Positions 8,930 through 16,128 of a DNA stretch of 64,000 bases are shown here, piece after piece. Source of the stretch: Clostridia bacterium (GTDB lineage: Bacteria > Bacillota > Clostridia > Lachnospirales > Lachnospiraceae); contig CAJTEN010000003.1 of the NCBI GenBank assembly GCA_910575245.1, positions 124,001 to 188,000 on the forward strand, given 5' to 3'. Position numbers and translations under genes: made by a program. The stretch's first letter is position 1, and each line of letters starts with the position of its first letter. Below the pieces are notes generated by a model. It saw only the letters and a program-made list of their open reading frames with translations, did not search any database and was not told where the DNA came from.

Positions 8930-10006
8930 ATGAAAATGATAAATAGAAAAATCGCCCTCCTGCTTGGCGGGACAATGTTATTATCTGCCGCAGGATTGAC
9001 AGGATGCGGCTCCTCCGGCGGCGGAGAAAACGGACAGGTCATCGTATATAACTGGGGAGAATATATCGATCCGGACACCATCGACATGTTTGAGGAAGAG
9101 ACAGGAATCAAAGTTGTGTATGATGAGTTTGAAACAAATGAAGTCATGTATCCGAAGGTGGAATCCGGAGCCGCTTCCTATGACGTGATATGTCCCTCCG
9201 ATTATATGATCAGCAAGATGATCGAAAAGGATATGCTTGCCGAAATTAATTTTGACAATCTCCCGAATGCGAGAGATAACATCGGCGCACAGTACTATGA
9301 GCAATCCAGAGGATTTGATCCGGAGAATAAATATTCTGTCCCTTACTGCTGGGGTACCGTTGGCATCCTCTATAACAAGACTATGGTGGAGGAACCGATT
9401 ACAAGCTGGGCACAGCTGTGGGATGAAAAATACGCCGACAATATCCTGATGCAGGATTCCGTAAGGGATGCCTTTATGGTGGCCGAGAAACTGAACGGTT
9501 TTTCCATGAACACCACAGATCCTGCGGAACTGGAAACCGTCAAAAATTCCCTGATTGAACAGAAACCTCTGGTACAGGCTTATGTCATTGATCAGGTACG
9601 CGACAAGATGATCGGCGGCGAGGCGGCAATCGGCGTAATATACTCCGGTGAGGCGATTTATACCCAGCGTGAGAATGCTGATCTTGAATATGTCATCCCG
9701 GAAGAAGGGACTAACGTATGGATTGATTCCTGGGTTATCCTCAAGGATTCTCCCAACAGAGAGAATGCCGAGAAATTCATCGACTTTATGTGCAGAGGCG
9801 ATATTGCAGTCAAAAACTTTGAGTATATTACCTACTCCACTCCCAACGATGCCGCCAGAGAGCTGATCGAGGATGAGGATATCCGCAATTCAGAAATCGC
9901 TTTCCCTGATCTGTCGGAGTATAACAATCTGGAAACGTTCATATATCTTGGTGAGGACGGGGATGCGCTGTATAATGAGCTATGGAAAGAAGTTAAGTCA
10001 AATTAA
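8930..10006 (+). CDS. potD: Spermidine/putrescine ABC transporter substrate-binding lipoprotein PotD
   Basis: Extracytoplasmic polyamine receptor, 358 residues. The signal peptide ends in the lipobox LTGC (Cys26), followed by a Gly/Ser linker, so it is anchored to the outer face of the membrane. VYNWGEYIDPDTIDMFEEET and SYDVICPSDYMI are typical of PotD/PotF-type binding proteins. AAGGAG lies 5 bases before the ATG at 8930. It completes a full pot importer. A palindromic repeat (family B) follows the stop by 11 bp. Confidence 0.95.
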   Translation: MKMINRKIALLLGGTMLLSAAGLTGCGSSGGGENGQVIVYNWGEYIDPDTIDMFEEETGIKVVYDEFETNEVMYPKVESGAASYDVICPSDYMISKMIEKDMLAEINFDNLPNARDNIGAQYYEQSRGFDPENKYSVPYCWGTVGILYNKTMVEEPITSWAQLWDEKYADNILMQDSVRDAFMVAEKLNGFSMNTTDPAELETVKNSLIEQKPLVQAYVIDQVRDKMIGGEAAIGVIYSGEAIYTQRENADLEYVIPEEGTNVWIDSWVILKDSPNRENAEKFIDFMCRGDIAVKNFEYITYSTPNDAARELIEDEDIRNSEIAFPDLSEYNNLETFIYLGEDGDALYNELWKEVKSN

Positions 10007-10017
10007 AGATTGTATCA

Positions 10018-10122
10018 CTTATAGCTAACGACATTGGAAATTCCGTTTTCGGCTTTGCAGAAGCTACCGTATGGCTCCTGCAAGAGCCGGAATCAGAAAT
10101 TTGTTATGTCGTTTTCTATAAG
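10018..10122. repeat. Repeat family B, copy 1
   Basis: About 105 bp bounded by CTTATAG (10018) and CTATAAG (10122), with CGACAT/ATGTCG just inside and inner TTGCAG/CTGCAA arms, so it could fold into one long hairpin. It is closely similar to 13024-13130. It fills the gap between the convergent potD and DUF4358 genes and could act as a transcription barrier. Confidence 0.75.
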
Positions 10123-10142
10123 TCACAGACAGGTTCTTTGTT

Positions 10143-10625
10143 CTAATACGCCTGAAATGCGCTGTTAAGTGCATATGCAGTATCATTGTCTCCCATTACG
10201 AAGAAAATGACATTACCCCGACTTTCGATCAGCATGGTTTCCGCACTGACACAGATCCACTTGTTTAAGTCCGCATTATCTTTCAGCTGCTGCTTGACTG
10301 TGTCCACATTTCCCTCTTCCACCCTGAGTAATACCATTTGAAAAGCATTCGGTGAAATCATCGGAATGGAAGCGGCACCTTCCGTATAATCGATTTCATC
10401 TGTTCCTAGAAGAGATACCTCTATCTCTTCTGTCAACTCAAACGTCTCGAAATTAGACAGCCCTGACCTGAAATCTTCTGACAGTTCTGCACTCTCGTAG
10501 ATCCCGTCTATTATATCGACCAGGTTTCCCTCCAGCTGAGCCTCTTCTTCCTTACCTGCCCCGCAGGCACAGCAAAGAAAGACGGCGGCAATAAGAACAT
10601 ATATAAATAACGTTTTCACTTTCAT
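10143..10625 (-). CDS. DUF4358-like small lipoprotein
   Basis: A 160-residue predicted secreted protein: an N-terminal hydrophobic segment (MKVKTLFIYVLIAAVFLCC) ends at Cys-Ala-Cys with an imperfect lipobox, followed by an acidic mature region. The MVLLRVEEGNVDTVKQQL and IESRGNVIFFVMGD segments resemble the DUF4358 family of Clostridia, function unknown. I chose the ATG at 10625; AAAGGAG lies 13 bases upstream, which is long but better than the alternative at 10658. It is the last of a run of four minus-strand genes. Confidence 0.65.
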   Translation of the reverse strand: MKVKTLFIYVLIAAVFLCCACGAGKEEEAQLEGNLVDIIDGIYESAELSEDFRSGLSNFETFELTEEIEVSLLGTDEIDYTEGAASIPMISPNAFQMVLLRVEEGNVDTVKQQLKDNADLNKWICVSAETMLIESRGNVIFFVMGDNDTAYALNSAFQAY

Positions 10626-10751
10626 TCTGAATTCTCTGCTCCTTTCCAAAGCATACATAAATTTCTGTCTTCTGACAGTTCTCTAATCTTTCCTGTTTGT
10701 TGCCGTACCGCCTTTGGCGGTACAAACAATGTGTGGAAGAGCTTTTTCCTG

Positions 10752-11390
10752 TTATTCTGCCCAATTGGATATCAATTTATCAGCCGTTTCCTTCCGCTCT
10801 TCAAACTGCTGATAGAAATCCTCCTCTGTATCATAGGACTTTTGAAAGAACAGTTCAAGCATTTGAACATTAACCTTCTGCGTAAAATTGTCCGACTGCC
10901 TTTTTATAATCTGCTCCTGCACCTCTTTGCGCAGATCATGCCATGCGGCCAGGAATTTCTCATACTGCGAAAGAGCCGGTACCTCCAGCCATTTTTTGAT
11001 CTTGATCTTCGTTCTGTTCTGTATCCGGCAGGCATCTTCCAGAAGGAAATAATGCAGCCCTTTCTCATCATAGCTTCTTCCCAAAGGGAACAGCCTGCAC
11101 AATCCCGGCCTGTAAGGATGAATCCTGCACCGCCCTTCATGATTCAGGAACCCACAGGCGTCGGTTTCGGACTGCATTCTCAAAGCCGGAAGAATTATAC
11201 CACTTTCCACACAGAGCTCTATCTTCTCCTGCATAAGGCCGGCAAAACTCTGTCCGGTGGCAATCTGAAGCTGAAAGATATCATAAGGATCCAACAGAAT
11301 TGACTGTCCCATTCCCCTGCAGCAGGAACTGCATCCGCTACACTCGCCACATCCAAGCTTTGTCATATCATTGCTGCTCAGTAATATCAT
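10752..11390 (-). CDS. YkgJ-family cysteine-cluster protein
   Basis: A 212-residue protein with a Cys cluster at the N-terminus (C14, C17, C20, C23, C24) and further CGF, GRCRIHPYRPGLCRLFP cysteines, the signature of the YkgJ/UPF0153 family, thought to bind zinc or an iron-sulfur cluster. The C-terminal half is helical and charged. Function in the family is not established. The ATG at 11390 has no strong ribosome binding site; the ATG at codon 9 is an alternative. Confidence 0.85.
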   Translation of the reverse strand: MILLSSNDMTKLGCGECSGCSSCCRGMGQSILLDPYDIFQLQIATGQSFAGLMQEKIELCVESGIILPALRMQSETDACGFLNHEGRCRIHPYRPGLCRLFPLGRSYDEKGLHYFLLEDACRIQNRTKIKIKKWLEVPALSQYEKFLAAWHDLRKEVQEQIIKRQSDNFTQKVNVQMLELFFQKSYDTEEDFYQQFEERKETADKLISNWAE

Positions 11391-11441
11391 CTATCGTCTC
11401 ATCTTTCCCACACAAATCATTCACAGAGCGGTTTCTTACCG

Positions 11442-12287
11442 CTATCCTAATTTCTCATGGAAGAATTCAGCAATCCGTTGCCATGTCTCTTTCTGGAAAA
11501 ACTGTTTGTCGGCATGGTCCGCTCCTTCAATGGCAATCAGCTTCACATCACATCCCGCTTCCTCCAGCTTATCATGCAGAATCTCTCCCTGTATAAAGGG
11601 TACCGTGTGGTCATCCGTTCCATGCAGGATCATAAACGGCGGAGCATCCTTCGACACATATGTAACAGGACAGGCCTCCATCGCTTCCTCTTTGCAGAGC
11701 ATAACATTTCTTCCAAGCATAAGGGATTCCGGTGAAGCCGCCGCATCTGCAGGAGATTCATAGGGAAAACCGGAAACATCTGTCGGCGGATACCATGGGC
11801 AGGCAGCCTGCACCTGGCTGGAATATTCCTGATACTCTCCTGTATCGTACGCAGGGTCATTCACCAGTGCGGCCATTGCCGTCAGATGCCCTCCGGCCGA
11901 CTCACCCATCACACCAAACTGTTCCGGATTGATCCTGAAACGATCGCTGTGCGCGCGCAGGTACCGGATTGCGGATTTGATATCAACAAGCTGTGCAGGG
12001 AAGACCGCCTCATTGCTGGTTCGGTATTCCACACTTGCAACCACAAATCCACTGCGGGCCAGTCCCGCAAGATACGCCAGATGTGCGGATCTGTCCATTG
12101 TAACCCACGCACCGCCGCAGATCCATACAATACACGGATAGAGTCTCTCCTGATCCTCCGGATAAATAATATCCATTTTCAGGTCTTTTCTGGTGTGCCC
12201 GAACCAGGCGTCTACCTGTGCAAACGTTGTTCCTGTCACCACCGAGTACTGTGGCGCTTCCACTTGAATCTTTATTGTCTCTTTCAT
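11442..12287 (-). CDS. Alpha/beta-hydrolase esterase (hormone-sensitive lipase-like)
   Basis: A 281-residue cytoplasmic hydrolase. The oxyanion-hole motif is CGGAW (residues 58-62), the nucleophile is Ser130 in GESAGG, the acid is in HGTDDHTVP and the histidine is in EGADHADKQFF, so the catalytic triad is complete. It resembles BD-FAE/acetyl-xylan-esterase-like carboxylesterases; the substrate is unknown. GGGAG precedes the ATG at 12287 by about 7 bases. It sits between the HD protein and the YkgJ protein, with 51 and 49 bp gaps. Confidence 0.88.
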   Translation of the reverse strand: MKETIKIQVEAPQYSVVTGTTFAQVDAWFGHTRKDLKMDIIYPEDQERLYPCIVWICGGAWVTMDRSAHLAYLAGLARSGFVVASVEYRTSNEAVFPAQLVDIKSAIRYLRAHSDRFRINPEQFGVMGESAGGHLTAMAALVNDPAYDTGEYQEYSSQVQAACPWYPPTDVSGFPYESPADAAASPESLMLGRNVMLCKEEAMEACPVTYVSKDAPPFMILHGTDDHTVPFIQGEILHDKLEEAGCDVKLIAIEGADHADKQFFQKETWQRIAEFFHEKLG

Positions 12288-12336
12288 ATTCTTCTCCCTT
12301 CTGTTATATTGATTACGTTGATCCTGTTTCCGTCGG

Positions 12337-12921
12337 CTATTCCGCGCTGATCCCTCCTACGACCGTGTAGATATCCTTACCGGCCTTCTGTTCAAAGTAT
12401 GTCTTTAACTCCATATTCTTGTCCCATTTCGACTGTGGATATTGGCCGTATCTTCTACGGATATCCTCCATACGCTCCTTCATATCCACCACACCTTCCG
12501 CAGCTGCCAGAGAATCACACAGTTGAATCAACTTGTCATATTCGTCGAACTTCATCGCAGCCAATGCCAGTCTGAGTTCTTCTGTCTCTTCTTCCGTAAT
12601 ATCAAATTTTCCGATATAATTCTCCAGTTTCCCTTCATTGAAAGAATGGCTGAGACATATTCTGGCAGCTTCGTCATATCCCAACTCTGACATATAACGC
12701 CAGCCGTCGTATACATGCCCCAAATGCTTCACGCCAAATTTCCGGCCGATATCATGTAACAATCCGACCACATAAGCTTTCTCTGCATCCAGCCCTGAAA
12801 CGGCCCTGGCAATCTTACAGGCACAATCCGCCGTTACACGGCTGTGCGCTTCCCATGGCCCAGGATTGCATTTTCCGGCTTCAATTAATAGCTCTTCTGC
12901 TTTTTGTCGTGTCGGATACAT
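12337..12921 (-). CDS. HD-domain phosphohydrolase-like protein
   Basis: A 194-residue protein with an HD domain: EAHSRVTADCACKIA, GLLHDIGRKFG and HLGHVYDGW give the His...HD...Asp pattern of metal-dependent phosphohydrolases. The substrate cannot be inferred. The start at 12921 (MYPTRQKAEELL) is chosen because GAGAGG lies 9 bases upstream; a longer frame to 12981 lacks a site. It is the first of four minus-strand genes running to 10143. Confidence 0.8.
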   Translation of the reverse strand: MYPTRQKAEELLIEAGKCNPGPWEAHSRVTADCACKIARAVSGLDAEKAYVVGLLHDIGRKFGVKHLGHVYDGWRYMSELGYDEAARICLSHSFNEGKLENYIGKFDITEEETEELRLALAAMKFDEYDKLIQLCDSLAAAEGVVDMKERMEDIRRRYGQYPQSKWDKNMELKTYFEQKAGKDIYTVVGGISAE

Positions 12922-13023
12922 ATCTCTATACCTCTCTTTTGTCTGTGATACAGCAGGCCCACGCCAATATTTTAATACCATTAATACCGTCTGGCAACCC
13001 CAGGGTATTTGATTTTCAGCCTT

Positions 13024-13130
13024 TTATTATAGTTAGCGACATTAGAAATTTCATTCTAGTCCTTGCAGAAACTGCCGTATATAGCTCCTGCAAGAGCCGG
13101 CAACAGAAATTTGTTATGTCGCTGTATATA
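13024..13130. repeat. Repeat family B, copy 2
   Basis: Close relative of 10018-10122 sharing CGACATT, the GCAGAA...CTGCCGTAT core, GCTCCTGCAAGAGCCGG and CAGAAATTTGTTATGTCG. The ends TTATAG/TATATAA are inverted repeats. It lies between the HD gene start and the terminator of the GGGtGRT gene. Confidence 0.75.
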
Positions 13131-13164
13131 AAAACACCACAATTCACAAGAATTATGGTGTTTT
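13131..13164 (-). terminator. Rho-independent terminator after the GGGtGRT gene
   Basis: On the minus strand a stem of TAAAACACCA and AATTC arms pairs with GAATT and TGGTGTTTT around a TTGT loop, followed by TTTTTATA. It lies 30 bp past the stop of the GGGtGRT gene. The stem is A/T-flanked on both sides and may act in both directions. Confidence 0.75.
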
Positions 13165-13193
13165 ATGTGAAATATTTTTGTAAAATAATTTAC

Positions 13194-14204
13194 TTAGAAC
13201 TTGCCTGCCTTAGCAGCTTCCTCAATCGAAACCGCAACAGCAACAGTAGCACCTACCATCGGGTTATTACCCATTCCGATAAGACCCATCATCTCTACGT
13301 GAGCCGGTACAGAGGAAGAACCAGCGAACTGTGCATCAGAGTGCATACGGCCCAATGTATCTGTGAAACCGTAGGAAGCAGGACCTGCAGCCATGTTATC
13401 CGGATGAAGAGTACGTCCTGTACCGCCGCCGGAAGCAACGGAGAAATATTTCTTACCAGCCTCTGTTCTCTCCTTCTTATATGTACCTGCCACAGGATGC
13501 TGGAATCTTGTAGGATTCGTGGAGTTACCGGTAATAGAAACATCCACATTCTCTTTCCACATAATCGCAACGCCTTCCGGGACAGAATTTGCACCATAGC
13601 AGTTAACCTTAGAACGAAGTCCCTCAGAATAAGCAATTCTGTCTACTTCTTTTACTTCATTTGTGTAAGGATCATACTCTGTTTCAACAAACGTAAAGCC
13701 GTTGATTCTGGAGATAATCTTAGCAGCGTCCTTGCCAAGACCGTTCAGGATTACACGGAGCGGTTTCTGGCGAACCTTGTTAGCCTTCTCAGCGATACCG
13801 ATCGCACCTTCTGCCGCTGCAAAGGACTCATGGCCTGCCAGGAATGCGAAGCAGTCGGTCTCCTCTTCCAGAAGCATCTTACCCAGATTACCATGTCCAA
13901 GACCTACTTTACGGGTATCGGCAACGGAACCTGGAATACAGAATGCCTGAAGTCCTTCACCGATTGCTGCTGCGGCATCAGCTGCCTTCTTGCAGTCTTT
14001 CTTGATTGCGATTGCCGCGCCAACCGTGTAAGCCCAGCAAGCGTTCTCGAAACAAATCGGCTGGATCTTCTTAACCTGCTCGTAAACATCCAGGCCAGCG
14101 TCTTTTGTAATTTTCTCGGCTTCTTCGATAGAAGAAATGCCATAACTGTTCAATACAGAATTGATCTTATCAATTCTTCTTTCATATGATTCAAATAAAG
14201 CCAT
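13194..14204 (-). CDS. GGGtGRT family protein (uncharacterised)
   Basis: A 336-residue cytoplasmic protein carrying the family-defining glycine motif GGGTGRT at residues 259-265, inside SVASGGGTGRTLHPDNM. Further conserved-looking segments are GLGHGNLGKM, FLAGHESFAAAEGA, NCYGANSVPEG and GSSSVPAHVEMMGLIGMGNNPMVGATVAVA. I know this family only as an uncharacterised one in anaerobic Firmicutes that accompanies a NifU-like scaffold gene, as here (scaffold 232 bp upstream, same strand). No catalytic fold can be assigned. AGGAGG lies 11 bases before the ATG, and a terminator follows. Confidence 0.88.
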   Translation of the reverse strand: MALFESYERRIDKINSVLNSYGISSIEEAEKITKDAGLDVYEQVKKIQPICFENACWAYTVGAAIAIKKDCKKAADAAAAIGEGLQAFCIPGSVADTRKVGLGHGNLGKMLLEEETDCFAFLAGHESFAAAEGAIGIAEKANKVRQKPLRVILNGLGKDAAKIISRINGFTFVETEYDPYTNEVKEVDRIAYSEGLRSKVNCYGANSVPEGVAIMWKENVDVSITGNSTNPTRFQHPVAGTYKKERTEAGKKYFSVASGGGTGRTLHPDNMAAGPASYGFTDTLGRMHSDAQFAGSSSVPAHVEMMGLIGMGNNPMVGATVAVAVSIEEAAKAGKF

Positions 14205-14273
14205 CTTATCTTAATCCTCCTGTTTATGTTAGAAACTTCTCATCAAACCACGAATCAATCACGAAACCTCTCC

Positions 14274-14381
14274 GCCTCCGGATATCCGAATCTGATCAAG
14301 CAAATCCCAAAGGACTTCTCTTCCCACAGATACATTATAAGATGCAAATCCTTCCGGATATTCGAGTTTGCGAAGCAAATC
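14274..14381. repeat. Diverged direct repeats between the scaffold and GGGtGRT genes
   Basis: Two related blocks of about 32 bp, 14274-14306 and 14350-14381, share a CTCCGGATAT/CTTCCGGATAT start and a GCAAATC end. The adjoining stretch 14371-14437 has short hairpins TTTGCGA/TCGCAAA, AATTCC/GGAATT and AACTCC/GGAGTT. They may moderate read-through from the scaffold gene into the GGGtGRT gene. No reading frame is seen. Confidence 0.5.
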
Positions 14382-14436
14382 TCGCAAAGCTAATTCCTAC
14401 GGAATTAACTAAAGTTAACTCCGGAGGAGTTTACTT

Positions 14437-15129
14437 TTATTCACATCTGGGATCGATAATCTTAACGGCATCATCAACACGTCCATACTGTCCGCATGCC
14501 TTCTCATAAGCCGTATTCGGATCATCACCCTTCTTGATGAAGTCTGTCATCTTGCCAAGACTTACGAATTTGTAACCGATGATCTCATCGTTCGCATCCA
14601 GTGCGATACCTGTTACATAACCTTCAGCCATCTCAAGATAACGAGGACCTTTCTTAAGGGTACCATACATAGTACCAACCTGGCTTCTTAATCCTTTACC
14701 CAAATCCTCAAGACCTGCACCTACCGGAAGACCTTCTTCTGAGAATGCAGACTGTGTACGGCCATATACGATCTGTAAGAACAACTCTCTCATTGCTGTG
14801 TTGATAGCGTCACAAACAAGGTCGGTGTTCAGTGCTTCCATAACGGTTAAGCCAGGCAGGATCTCGGATGCCATAGCTGCAGAGTGTGTCATACCGGAGC
14901 AGCCGATCGTCTCAACGAGAGCTTCCTGAATGATACCTTCCTTCACGTTCAGTGTCAGTTTACATGCACCCTGCTGAGGAGCACACCAGCCAACACCATG
15001 TGTCAAACCGGAAATATCTTTTACTTCTTTTGCCTGAACCCATTTTGCTTCTTCTGGGATAGGAGCACAGCCATGGTGAACGCCCTGTGCCACTGTACAC
15101 ATTTCTTCAACTTCTTTTGAATAAATCAT
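14437..15129 (-). CDS. NifU/IscU-like iron-sulfur cluster assembly scaffold protein, partner of GGGtGRT protein
   Basis: A 230-residue protein with many cysteines: C11, C21, C49, C56 and C77. GCSGMTHSAAMASEILPG around C77 aligns with the central Cys-Gly...MASE motif of IscU/NifU scaffolds. Extra cysteines occur near the end, including C229. It is longer than a classic IscU (about 130) and has an extra N-terminal Cys/His segment (VHHGCAP). AAAGGAG lies 7 bases before the ATG. No IscS or other SUF/ISC gene is adjacent, so the partner is inferred to be the GGGtGRT protein downstream. Confidence 0.82.
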   Translation of the reverse strand: MIYSKEVEEMCTVAQGVHHGCAPIPEEAKWVQAKEVKDISGLTHGVGWCAPQQGACKLTLNVKEGIIQEALVETIGCSGMTHSAAMASEILPGLTVMEALNTDLVCDAINTAMRELFLQIVYGRTQSAFSEEGLPVGAGLEDLGKGLRSQVGTMYGTLKKGPRYLEMAEGYVTGIALDANDEIIGYKFVSLGKMTDFIKKGDDPNTAYEKACGQYGRVDDAVKIIDPRCE

Positions 15130-15260
15130 GTGATAACTCCTTTCGATTATGTAAAATTATTTGATAACAGATTCGTGGGAACCTGTCATAACCGTTATTT
15201 CTATTTTCGCATATTAAAGACAAAAAATCCAGTCATTTCTATGAATTTATATACTGAATT

Positions 15261-15405
15261 GTAACAGTTTTGCCTTTCGGCTTCCCTGTTACGGAATCTG
15301 CCCATTGAGCAAAGCTCAATTTTTCCAAGTGTCTACGTTCCACTCCGGTCGGCGCTGGACAAACGTCCCCCGGACGTTTAGCGCCCTGCGGCGAGGGGCA
15401 GATTC
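15261..15405. repeat. Repeat family C, copy with serial hairpins
   Basis: It starts with GTAACAGTTTTGCC and GGCTTCCCTGTTAC arms (15261-15292), then GAATCTGCCC at 15294 is answered by GGGGCAGATTC at 15395-15405. Inside are ATTGAGC/GCTCAAT and AAACGTCC/GGACGTTT hairpins. The reverse complement shares ATGGGCAGATTCCG and GGGAAGCCG with the element at 57910-58106. It lies between the scaffold gene and the beta-helix protein gene and leaves no room for a gene. Confidence 0.65.
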
Positions 15406-15413
15406 GAAAAACA

Positions 15414-16103
15414 TCAGTCAGCAGCCATATCTTTTTTCTCTGCGATTTCACCCTGTTTTTTATAAATGCAGCCAGCGGGGATAAAGCCTCTCACCATTGA
15501 TGTGGGATAGATGTTCGTCTGTTTTCCGATTACAGTTCCGGGATTCAGTACGGAATTACAGCCTATTTCCACATGGTCTCCCAGCATGGCCCCGAACTTC
15601 TTAAGGCCGGTTTCCAGTCTGTCATCTCCGGCTTTCACAACGACAAGTGTCTTGTCGCTCTTGACATTGGATGTGATAGAGCCGGCGCCCATATGTGATT
15701 TATAACCCAAAATACTGTCGCCGACATAATTATAATGAGGCACCTGTACCTTGTTGAAAAGGATGACGTTTTTCAACTCGGTTGAATTGCCGACAACAGC
15801 CCCTTTACCGACGATGGCGTTGCCCCTGATAAAAGCACAGTGCCGGATCTCCGCCTCCTCGTCAATGATCACCGGCCCATTGATACATGCGCTGGGATTC
15901 ACTTTAGCCGATTTGGCAATCCAGATGCCCTCCCCCTTCTTCTCATAAATTTCTTCTGGAAGCGTATTGCCCAGCGCAATGATAAATTCGCTGATCCTGG
16001 GCAATACCTCCCACGGATAAGCCACGCCTTCGAAAATGTCCTTCGCAATCGTTTCCTCCAATGTGTAGAGTACATCCACTCTTGTGTCCTGCAAACCTGC
16101 CAT
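15414..16103 (-). CDS. Left-handed beta-helix (hexapeptide-repeat) protein, GlmU-C-terminal-like
   Basis: A 229-residue protein with hexapeptide repeats (IWIAKSAKVNPSACINGPVIIDEEAEIRH is one stretch in short, residues about 60-90) and the GYKSHMGAGSITSNVKSDK block seen in the acetyltransferase half of GlmU. The uridylyltransferase domain is absent, so it cannot be a complete bifunctional GlmU. Such proteins are often labelled UDP-N-acetylglucosamine pyrophosphorylase in Clostridia, but the visible fold only supports an acyltransferase-like role. A GGACAGGG site lies upstream of the ATG at 16103, 25 bp after topB. Confidence 0.8.
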   Translation of the reverse strand: MAGLQDTRVDVLYTLEETIAKDIFEGVAYPWEVLPRISEFIIALGNTLPEEIYEKKGEGIWIAKSAKVNPSACINGPVIIDEEAEIRHCAFIRGNAIVGKGAVVGNSTELKNVILFNKVQVPHYNYVGDSILGYKSHMGAGSITSNVKSDKTLVVVKAGDDRLETGLKKFGAMLGDHVEIGCNSVLNPGTVIGKQTNIYPTSMVRGFIPAGCIYKKQGEIAEKKDMAAD

Positions 16104-16128
16104 GATTTTCCCTGTCCTTTCTTACTCT

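Noticed and set aside
12855..14189. Plus-strand 444-codon frame over the GGGtGRT gene
   Set aside because: Antisense shadow; the minus strand carries a recognised family with a proper Shine-Dalgarno and a terminator.
15239..15451. 70-codon minus-strand frame at the end of the beta-helix gene region
   Set aside because: It consists mainly of the family C repeat and its hairpins, not a gene.
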